In this document: in pieces, positions 58,024 to 64,000 of the stretch
Layout of the letters: every line of letters begins with the position of its first letter
Numbering within the stretch: the first letter of the stretch is position 1
Assembly (NCBI RefSeq): GCF_006539165.1
Contig: NZ_BJMM01000023.1
Span: forward strand, 44,323 to 108,322
Reading direction: 5' to 3'
Origin: Streptomyces cacaoi
GTDB lineage: Bacteria; Actinomycetota; Actinomycetes; Streptomycetales; Streptomycetaceae
DNA length: 64,000 nt
Notes under the pieces: model-generated
Database searches by the model: none
Seen by the model: only the letters and a program-made list of their open reading frames with translations
What the model was told of the DNA's origin: nothing
Program-made: the position numbers and the translations under genes

Positions 58024-59304
58024 GTGACGACCGCTCCTCCCGCCCAGCCGCAGCCGGAAAGGCCCGCGCTGCTCTCTCCTCCGCCCACCCGGCTGCCCGC
58101 CCCCGAGGCGGCCCCGGCGCCGGCCGTGCGGCGGCTGCCGCTCGCCGTCTCCGCCGCGCTCGGCCTCGTACTGACCGGCTATGTGTGGGCCGTGCACGGT
58201 GCGAAGCCGGGCATCCTTTTGCTGCTCGGCATCGGGCTGGGCATCGCCCTGTTCCACTCCCGCTTCGGATTCACCTCGGCCTGGCGGCAGTTGATCGCCG
58301 TCGGCAACGGCACCGGGTTGCGGGCACACGCGCTGCTGCTCGGTACGACGGCGGTGCTCTTCGCACTCGTCATCGGCACCGGGACCGGACTGTTCGGCTC
58401 GACGCCGGCGCCCAGCGGCGGTCCGCTCGGTGTCGGACTGCTGCTGGGCGCCTTCCTCTTCGCGGTCGGCATGCAGCTGGGCGGCGCCTGCGCCTCGGGC
58501 ACGCTGTTCGCCGTGGGGTCCGGGCAGAGCACGATCGTGCTCACGCTGGGCGGGTTCATCGCCGGATCGACCCTGGCCGCCTGGCAGTTCGAGCTGTGGC
58601 GCGATCTCCCGTCCCTCGATCCGGTGCTCTTCTCCGACCACGTCGGCTGGGCCGGCTCGGCGGCGGTGACGCTCGTGCTGCTGGCGCTCGTGGTGCTCGT
58701 CTCGCGCCTGGTGCAGGCCCGGCGCAACCCGCCGCCGGTGGGCGCCCCGCCGAGCGCACGCGGTGCCGCACGGGCGCTGCGCGGGTCCTGGCCGCTGGCC
58801 GCCGGTGCGCTGGTGCTGGCGGTTCTGGGCGCGGCCGTGCTGCTCGTGTCCGGCGGTGCGTGGGGTGTGACCAGCGCGTTCGCGCTCTGGGGCGCCAAGA
58901 TCGCGGGCGCGCTGGGCGCCTCGCCGGAAACCTGGGCGTACTGGCAGGACCCGCACAGCGCACAGCAGCTGGCCGGGCCCGTCCTCGCGGACAAGACGAG
59001 CCTCACCGACCTCGGCATCATGATCGGCGCGGCGGTGGCCGCGGCCGCCGGCGGCGTGTGGACGCTGCACCGCGGCGTGGCCTGGCGCACGGCTGTGGCG
59101 GCCGTGCTGGGCGGCGTGTTGATGGGCGTGGGGGCGCGGCTGGCCGGCGGGTGCAACATCGGCGCCTATCTCGCCGGGATCGCCTCGGGCAGCCTGCACG
59201 GCTGGGTCTGGGGCGGGGTCGCGCTGCTCGGGACCTGGGCGGGGCTGCGGCTGCGCCCGCTGTTCGGGCTGGGGAACCCGAAACCAGGGGACGGTGTGTG
59301 CTGA
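58024..59304 (+). CDS. YeeE/YedE-family sulfur transporter
   Basis: A 426-residue membrane protein with roughly nine to eleven hydrophobic segments. Both halves carry the family motif with a membrane Cys: C156 in LGGACASGTLF and C377 in LAGGCNIGAYLAG. In the thiosulfate transporter YeeE/TsuA such Cys residues pass the substrate through the pore. A Pro-rich cytoplasmic N-terminus (residues 1-36) precedes the first helix. The GTG at 58024 follows GGAGG by five bases. Thiosulfate or another sulfur compound is the likely substrate, inferred from the family. Confidence 0.9.
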   Translation: MTTAPPAQPQPERPALLSPPPTRLPAPEAAPAPAVRRLPLAVSAALGLVLTGYVWAVHGAKPGILLLLGIGLGIALFHSRFGFTSAWRQLIAVGNGTGLRAHALLLGTTAVLFALVIGTGTGLFGSTPAPSGGPLGVGLLLGAFLFAVGMQLGGACASGTLFAVGSGQSTIVLTLGGFIAGSTLAAWQFELWRDLPSLDPVLFSDHVGWAGSAAVTLVLLALVVLVSRLVQARRNPPPVGAPPSARGAARALRGSWPLAAGALVLAVLGAAVLLVSGGAWGVTSAFALWGAKIAGALGASPETWAYWQDPHSAQQLAGPVLADKTSLTDLGIMIGAAVAAAAGGVWTLHRGVAWRTAVAAVLGGVLMGVGARLAGGCNIGAYLAGIASGSLHGWVWGGVALLGTWAGLRLRPLFGLGNPKPGDGVC

Positions 59305-59328
59305 TAGCCTCCCCGGCGGCGTCCATCG

Positions 59329-59362
59329 GGCCGCCCGGCGCCTCTCGCGTCGGGCGGCCTTT
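59329..59362 (+). terminator. Intrinsic terminator of the sulfur-transporter gene
   Basis: The 12-base arms 59329-59340 and 59348-59359 pair with one G-T wobble around a seven-base loop, followed by TTT. Confidence 0.7.
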
Positions 59363-59730
59363 CGCATGTGGCCATGTACGTGACCGTGTGTGTGACCACT
59401 GCGGATGGGTCGCTGCCGCACGTACGTGACCGCCGTGCGGTGGACCGCTGCCGTCCGGGTGTGCCCGTCAGCGCCGGGGTACGCCTGCCGTGGGCCCGCC
59501 CCGCGTTCCCGGCAGGGCCCGTCGCCGTCCGCGTACGCCTGCCACAGGTCCGCCGCTGTGCCGAAGGAGTCGCAGTTCGCAGGTGAGCGTGGCGCCCGAA
59601 GGGGAGACCCGTACCGGGGATCCGGCACCGGGAGGCCGCGCGCCGCCGCGTGGGTGCCCCGGTTCCTGGGGCCGTAGGATCAATCAAGCTGCATAACGGT
59701 CAAAAGTGTTTAAAGGACGTGAGAGGCGAT
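59363..59730. other. Gene-free region upstream of the MFS gene
   Basis: GTACGTGACCG-type words repeat near 59376 and 59421. The last 70 bases are unusually AT-rich (ATCAATCAAGC, AAAAGTGTTTAAA) with TAGGAT at 59676-59681 as a possible -10, so the promoter of the MFS gene is probably here. Confidence 0.45.
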
Positions 59731-61275
59731 ATGACGGACAGCTCCGGGCAAGAGCCGGCCGGCGGCCGCGCGGGGGGCGCGGCCAAGCAGGTACCGCGAG
59801 CCGTCGCAGCGCTGCCGCGCCACGTGCGCGACGACCTGGTGCGACGGCTGCGCCGCAAGGGCCGTCCGTTCGACAAGGGCGACGTCCAGGTCGTCGAGGA
59901 GCCGATGCTGAAGCGGGCCGTGACCGCCTCGGCGCTCGGCAACTGCATGGAGTGGTTCGACTTCGGCGTCTACAGCTATCTGGCGGCGACGCTCGGCAAG
60001 GTCTTCTACCCGGGGGCCTCGGACGCGGCGCAGCTGCTCGCCTCGTTCGCGACCTTCGCCGCGGCCTTCGTCGTCCGGCCGCTGGGCGGGCTCTTCTTCG
60101 GCCCGCTCGGTGACAAGCTCGGCCGGCAGAAGGTGCTGGCCACCACCATGATCATGATGGCCTGCGGCACCTTCGCCATCGGTTTCATCCCCAGCTACGC
60201 GAGCATCGGCGTCGCGGCCCCCGTGCTGCTGCTGATCGCCCGCATGGTGCAGGGCTTCTCCACCGGCGGCGAGTACGGCGGTGCGACGACGTTCATCGCC
60301 GAGTACTCCCCGGACCGGCGGCGCGGATTCCTCGGCAGCTGGCTCGACTTCGGCACCTTCGTCGGCTACGCGCTCGGCTCGGCGCTGGTCACCGTCCTCA
60401 ACTTCCTGCTGACCGACAGCGAGATGCTCAGCTGGGGCTGGCGCCTGCCGTTCCTGGTGGCGGGCCCGCTCGGGCTCATCGGCCTCTACATGCGGCTGAA
60501 GCTGGAGGAATCCCCGGCGTTCCAGAAGCAGTTGGACGAGCACGACCAGGCCGTGGCCCAGCGGGAGACCAGCCGCCACGAGTTCCGCACCATCCTGGGC
60601 ACCCACTGGCGTGCGCTGCTGCTGTGCGTCGGCCTGGTGCTGCTCTACAACGTCACCAATTACATGGTCACCGGCTATCTGCCCTCCTACCAGACGGAAG
60701 TGCTGCACCGGAACGGCACCACAGCGGATGTGACGGTGCTGGTGGGCATGGTCTGGGTCGTCCTGCTCATCACCTTCCTCGGACGGCTGAGCGACCGGGT
60801 CGGACGACGGCCCGTCTACCGATGGGCGGCGATCGCCCAGATCGTGCTGGCCGTACCGGCGTTCCTGCTGTTGCGCAGCGACGGATGGCTGCTGCCGGGG
60901 CTGGGCGTGCTGATCCTCGCGACCGTGCTGGCCGGGTTCGCCGCGCCCTCGGCGGCCACGCTGCCGGCCCTCTTCCCGACGAGCGTCCGGTACGCGGCCA
61001 TGGGCATCGGCTTCAACTTCTCCGTGGCCGCGTTCGGCGGGACGACACCGCTGTTCGCCGAGGGGCTCGTCGATCTGACGGGCACCGGTCTGATGCCCGG
61101 CTACTACCTGATGGCCAGCGGTCTGATCGGCCTGGTCGCCGTGCGCTTCATGCCGGAGAGCGCGGGTGTCGCGCTGCGCGGCTCGCAGCCCCTGGTCGGT
61201 TCCGAGGAGGAGGCCGAGGAGCTGATCTCCACCTCCCGGCAGCTGCGGACGCTGGGCGCCACCCGGCGCCAGTGA
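59731..61275 (+). CDS. MFS transporter, metabolite:H+ symporter (ProP-like)
   Basis: A 514-residue transporter with 12 predicted helices. MHS-family features are ASALGNCMEWFDFGVYSYLA, VVRPLGGLFFGPLGDKLGRQKVL, MVQGFSTGGEYGGATTFIAEY and GRLSDRVGRRPVYRW. The cytoplasmic N-terminus (about 65 residues) is basic and longer than usual. ProP and KgtP relatives take up osmolytes such as proline and betaine or dicarboxylates. There is no long C-terminal coiled coil as in E. coli ProP, so osmosensing cannot be assumed. The ATG at 59731 follows GAGAGG. Confidence 0.92.
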   Translation: MTDSSGQEPAGGRAGGAAKQVPRAVAALPRHVRDDLVRRLRRKGRPFDKGDVQVVEEPMLKRAVTASALGNCMEWFDFGVYSYLAATLGKVFYPGASDAAQLLASFATFAAAFVVRPLGGLFFGPLGDKLGRQKVLATTMIMMACGTFAIGFIPSYASIGVAAPVLLLIARMVQGFSTGGEYGGATTFIAEYSPDRRRGFLGSWLDFGTFVGYALGSALVTVLNFLLTDSEMLSWGWRLPFLVAGPLGLIGLYMRLKLEESPAFQKQLDEHDQAVAQRETSRHEFRTILGTHWRALLLCVGLVLLYNVTNYMVTGYLPSYQTEVLHRNGTTADVTVLVGMVWVVLLITFLGRLSDRVGRRPVYRWAAIAQIVLAVPAFLLLRSDGWLLPGLGVLILATVLAGFAAPSAATLPALFPTSVRYAAMGIGFNFSVAAFGGTTPLFAEGLVDLTGTGLMPGYYLMASGLIGLVAVRFMPESAGVALRGSQPLVGSEEEAEELISTSRQLRTLGATRRQ

Positions 61276-61285
61276 CGAGGGACGC

Positions 61286-61317
61286 CGGGCGCCGACGCGG
61301 TCGGGGCCCGGCGCCCG
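61286..61317. terminator. Hairpin between convergent genes
   Basis: CGGGCGCC (61286-61293) pairs with GGCGCCCG (61310-61317), located between the MFS stop and the stop of the minus-strand gene. Confidence 0.35.
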
Positions 61318-61326
61318 CGCGGCCGC

Positions 61327-61983
61327 TCAGCGTGCGGACCTGTCCGCGATCCGGTCCCGTACGACGGCGCCGAGCAGGGCGAGCACGCCGACCGCTGTGG
61401 GCGCCAGTGTGAGCAGCTCGAACCCGCCGCCGGGCGACTTGTCGACCTTCTCGGTGCTCCACATCACCAGGCAGGTCAGCCCCATCGTCAGGCCGATGCA
61501 GCAGGCGAGGAACAGCTGGGCACGGGCCAGCAGGCGTACCCCGGCGCGGGTGCGCGGCCGGTTGACGAAGGGCGAGGTCCGGGCGCCGGGCTCCAGCTCC
61601 GACTCGGGCCGCATACGCAGGGAGAACACCGTCACGCCGGTCATCAGGGCGAGGACGCCCGCGTACACGAAGACGGGGAGGAAGACGCTGCCCACGGACT
61701 TGGCGGCGTAGGAGTCCACGCCGTCGGTGCCGAGGTGCTGGGGGACCTCGTCCGGCAGATCGGGGTAGACGACGGCGCCCCAGACGACGAGCCCCAGAAG
61801 GACGAGCACCCCGGGGGCGAGCCAGAGCCAGGGGAACCCCGGCCTCCCGGCGTCCGCCGTCGGTGCGCTCTTTCCGCCTTGCCCGCCGCGTCCGCCCTGC
61901 CTGCCTGGTCCGTCGGGTGCGTCCGCTCGCTCCGGCCCGTCCGGTCCGCCGCTGCCCGGTCTGTGCCGCTCACCTGTCCCCAC
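61327..61983 (-). CDS. DUF1648-domain membrane protein
   Basis: A 218-residue membrane protein. The GTG at 61983 follows GGGAGGGG. Residues 1-45 are a Gly/Pro/Arg-rich cytoplasmic tail. A first helix (LWLAPGVLVLLGLVVWGAVV) leads to YPDLPDEVPQHLGTDGVDSYA, the DUF1648 signature, and three further helices follow (VFLPVFVYAGVLALMTGVTV, LFLACCIGLTMGLTCLVMW, LLTLAPTAVGVLALLGAVV). DUF1648 is shared with SdpI-type immunity/signalling proteins, but the second SdpI domain is absent. The role is unknown. Confidence 0.85.
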   Translation of the reverse strand: MGTGERHRPGSGGPDGPERADAPDGPGRQGGRGGQGGKSAPTADAGRPGFPWLWLAPGVLVLLGLVVWGAVVYPDLPDEVPQHLGTDGVDSYAAKSVGSVFLPVFVYAGVLALMTGVTVFSLRMRPESELEPGARTSPFVNRPRTRAGVRLLARAQLFLACCIGLTMGLTCLVMWSTEKVDKSPGGGFELLTLAPTAVGVLALLGAVVRDRIADRSAR

Positions 61984-62224
61984 GAGGGCCCCTCCCCTTG
62001 CTTCCCCTTGCCGTTGCCCTTGCTCACATGTACTGCCGCGCCCGGCCGTGCCGTGCGCCGCAGCCGACAGCCAGGGTTGCACGGGTCCGGACGGGCTGTT
62101 CGGGCCGGTCGCGCTGCCCGGCCCGGTCCGCGCGTCCCTCCGGAGCCGTTCGGCTCCGCCTCCCCCCGGAACCGTCGAACGATCTTGCGATCGCCTGCCC
62201 GGCGACCTCCCGGGTGAAACCCCG

Positions 62225-62440
62225 TCAGAGCGCCTCGCGGGCCCACACCTCGCGGGTGCCGCCCTGCCACTCGATGACGGAGTCGTCGTCCAGGTCGACC
62301 GTCGCCACGTCGATACCGGCCCGGCTGAGGAACTCGATCAGGTCGGTGAGCCCGTAGGCCGTGCCGAGGGTCTCCCCGTGCGCGCTCACCCGGCGGCCTC
62401 CGGCGGGGTACGGAGGGTGGACGACGATGGGAGCACTCAT
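62225..62440 (-). CDS. Small conserved protein of unknown function
   Basis: A 71-residue cytosolic protein starting MSAPIVVHPPYPAGGRRVSAHG at the ATG at 62440. The core LTDLIEFLSRAGIDVATVDLDDDSVIEWQGG has a regular beta-alpha-beta look and an acidic turn. I do not recognise a family by motif. It is divergent from the methyltransferase gene, with only 55 bases for both promoters. Confidence 0.75.
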   Translation of the reverse strand: MSAPIVVHPPYPAGGRRVSAHGETLGTAYGLTDLIEFLSRAGIDVATVDLDDDSVIEWQGGTREVWAREAL

Positions 62441-62483
62441 AGGACAAGCGTGCGACAGGGCACGCGTGGACGCACGCCGGGAG

Positions 62484-62489
62484 TACTGT
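62484..62489 (+). promoter_or_regulatory. -10 hexamer of a leaderless promoter
   Basis: TACTGT ends six bases before the ATG at 62496. Confidence 0.4.
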
Positions 62490-62495
62490 CTGTCC

Positions 62496-63212
62496 ATGGC
62501 TGGAGTGCGCCCCGCCGTCCACGGCTTCTGGGAAGCCGACGGCGCGACGAAGACGTTCACGCACGCCCTCGACGAGGACCTGCTCGCCGCGTACCTCCCG
62601 CGGGAGTCCCGGATCCTCGACTACGGCTGCGGCTACGGCCGGCTGACCGGCCGGCTGCTGGATCTGGGTTACCCGCGGGTCGTGGGCGTCGACCCGTCCC
62701 TGGCCATGATCGAGCGCGGCAGGCGGCTGCGCCCGCGCGCCCCGCTGCGGCACGAGCCCGAGCTGCCGCTGCCCGAGCGGGACGGCTCCTTCGACGCCGC
62801 GCTGCTGTTCGCCGTCCTCACCTGCGTCCCCACCGAGGCCGACCAGCGCCTCACACTCGCGGAGCTGGCCCGGCTGCTGCGGCCCGGCGGGGTGCTGTAC
62901 GTCAGCGAGGTGCCGCTCCAGCGCGACGCGCGCAACGTGGCCCGCTACGAGCGCCACCGGGACGAGGTGCCCGGTAGCCCGTACGGCACCTTCACCACGG
63001 ACGACGGCGGGTTCTTCCGGCACCACACCCCCGAACAGCTGCGCGGACTGCTGGCCGACCACGGCTTCACCGTCGTCGAGGAGCGCACCGGGACGGCCCC
63101 CACCCTGCACGGCCACGAGGTCGAACGGCTCCAGCTCGTGTCCCGCAACGACGCCGACGACGCTGACGACGCGGACGGCTCCGGCGGCTCTGGCGGCTCT
63201 GGGCGGCTCTGA
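62496..63212 (+). CDS. SAM-dependent class I methyltransferase
   Basis: A 238-residue Rossmann methyltransferase. Motif I ILDYGCGYGRLTGRLLDLG (about 42-60), the acidic motif II VVGVDPSLAMIERG and motif IV SFDAALLFAVLTCV are clear, and RPGGVLYVSEV is the post-IV strand. The substrate is not evident from the sequence. The C-terminus ends in a low-complexity DADDADDADGSGGSGGSG stretch encoded by 9-bp repeats. Confidence 0.9.
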   Translation: MAGVRPAVHGFWEADGATKTFTHALDEDLLAAYLPRESRILDYGCGYGRLTGRLLDLGYPRVVGVDPSLAMIERGRRLRPRAPLRHEPELPLPERDGSFDAALLFAVLTCVPTEADQRLTLAELARLLRPGGVLYVSEVPLQRDARNVARYERHRDEVPGSPYGTFTTDDGGFFRHHTPEQLRGLLADHGFTVVEERTGTAPTLHGHEVERLQLVSRNDADDADDADGSGGSGGSGRL

Positions 63213-63370
63213 CGGCTCGGCCTCCTGGCGACGGCGCGCCGCACTCCGGTGAGCAGGAGCGGAAGCAGGCGGGAGAAAGTAGGAGCAGGCAGGAGCGCGG
63301 GCGTGGAAGCTCTCCGGGGGCGCCCGCTCGGCAAAGGAACCGCAAAGCCGAGCCGGTCGTTACCCCCGGC

Positions 63371-64000
63371 ATGACGGCAATGACTCCCGGCTCCAACCTC
63401 CCGCTGGCCGCGCAGCGCGTGGCGGTGGAGGTGACCGCACCCACCAGGCTCGACGTCTCGGCCCTGCTGCTCGGCCCCGACGGCAAGGTGCGCTCGGACG
63501 ACGACTTCGTGTTCTACAACCAGCCCAGCGCCCCCGGTGTGACCCACAGCGGCGGCGCCGCCGACACCATCACGGTGGAGACCGGGGCCGTCCCCGCCGA
63601 CGTCGAGAAGGTCGTCGTCATCGCCAGCCCCGACGGCCCGGGCGCCACCTTCGCGGGCACCGAACCGACGGCCACGGTCCGTGACACGGCCGGTGGTGTG
63701 CTCGCCACCTTCACCCCGCCCGGGCTCGGCCCGGAGACGGCGCTCGTCGTCGTCGAGCTGTACCGCAGGAACGGCGCGTGGAAGGTGCGCGCGGTGGGCC
63801 AGGGCTACGCCAACGGGCTGGGCGGCGTCGCCTCGGACTTCGGCGTGGACGTGGAGGAGCCCGCCGTCCCGCCGCAGGCGGCGCCCGCTGCCGCGGCACC
63901 CGCCCCGGCCGCCGCCGCAGCCGCTCCGGCCCCGTCTCCGGCGGCGGCTCCGCCCCCCGCTCCCGCTCCGTCTCCCGCGGCGCCCCCGCCCCCGGCCGCC
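63371..64000 (+). CDS. TerD-family protein (3' end outside window)
   Basis: The first 210 codons of a TerD-family protein; the frame is open to the window edge. From the ATG at 63371 (or 63380), PGSNLPLAAQRVAVEVTAP, DFVFYNQPSAPGVTHSGGA and VVELYRRNGAWKVRAVGQGYANGLGG are TerD hallmarks, with Asp-rich turns that bind Ca2+ in the family. After about residue 165 it becomes a Pro/Ala linker, so a second domain probably follows. It shares its domain plan with the broken gene at 2044-3960. Confidence 0.9.
   Translation, partial: MTAMTPGSNLPLAAQRVAVEVTAPTRLDVSALLLGPDGKVRSDDDFVFYNQPSAPGVTHSGGAADTITVETGAVPADVEKVVVIASPDGPGATFAGTEPTATVRDTAGGVLATFTPPGLGPETALVVVELYRRNGAWKVRAVGQGYANGLGGVASDFGVDVEEPAVPPQAAPAAAAPAPAAAAAAPAPSPAAAPPPAPAPSPAAPPPPAA

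Overview
The window reads as a stretch of core chromosome from a Streptomyces or close relative. The DNA is very GC-rich, with G or C at most third codon positions. It carries whiA (sporulation regulator), a SufR-headed suf operon, TerD-family genes, a mycothiol-type isomerase family member and many GTG or TTG starts. No integrase, transposase, CRISPR array, rRNA or tRNA was recognised.

Layout. 1-5.4 kb: 3' part of uvrB, an intact TerD gene, a TerD-family gene broken into several frames, and a TerC-family membrane gene behind a probable yybP-ykoY (Mn2+) riboswitch. 5.4-13.3 kb is the most accessory-looking part. It holds a very large secreted phosphodiester glycosidase/metallophosphatase, a translationally coupled pair (secreted papain-like cysteine protease plus membrane-anchored partner), a divergent XRE-type regulator whose start codon lies in a palindrome, a five-copy iteron-like repeat and a Tat-type Rieske lipoprotein. 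13.4-23.5 kb: uvrA, an MDMPI-type isomerase, an MBL hydrolase, then uvrC-rapZ-yvcK-whiA. 23.6-30.4 kb: gap-pgk-tpiA-secG, an RbpA-family gene, pgi and a membrane protein. 30.4-37.2 kb (minus strand): tkt-tal-zwf-opcA-pgl, the pentose phosphate pathway. 38-42.5 kb: ctaB and ctaA (haem O and haem A synthesis), a small conserved gene and an ABC exporter. 42.6-49.5 kb: sufR-sufB-sufD-Rieske-sufC-sufS-sufU-DUF59 for Fe-S assembly. 49.6-64 kb: SMR pump with TetR regulator, dapD, EI24-type membrane protein, secreted endonuclease/phosphatase, a large acidic unknown, a possible Cys-containing leader peptide and YeeE/YedE sulfur transporter, an MFS symporter, a DUF1648 membrane protein, a small unknown, a methyltransferase and the start of another TerD-family gene.

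How the genes fit together. Lower glycolysis and the pentose phosphate pathway face each other across about 14 kb and share glucose-6-phosphate, fructose-6-phosphate and glyceraldehyde-3-phosphate. OpcA is the known partner of glucose-6-phosphate dehydrogenase, so NADPH supply is encoded as a unit. ctaB/ctaA supply haem for aa3 oxidase, and the suf operon supplies Fe-S clusters under a regulator whose own promoter carries a SufR-type site.

Regulation is the richest layer. At least ten genes have a TANNNT-like -10 hexamer 6-8 bases before the start codon, the usual sign of leaderless transcription, and several of these promoters carry clear inverted or direct repeats. The TerC leader shows two mutually exclusive helices that would switch exposure of the Shine-Dalgarno sequence. 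At the ABC exporter junction, the 3' end of the ATPase gene has been duplicated around a G/C hairpin.

Limits: everything here is read by eye. Family calls rest on recognised motifs, and no database search, folding calculation or comparative alignment was run.
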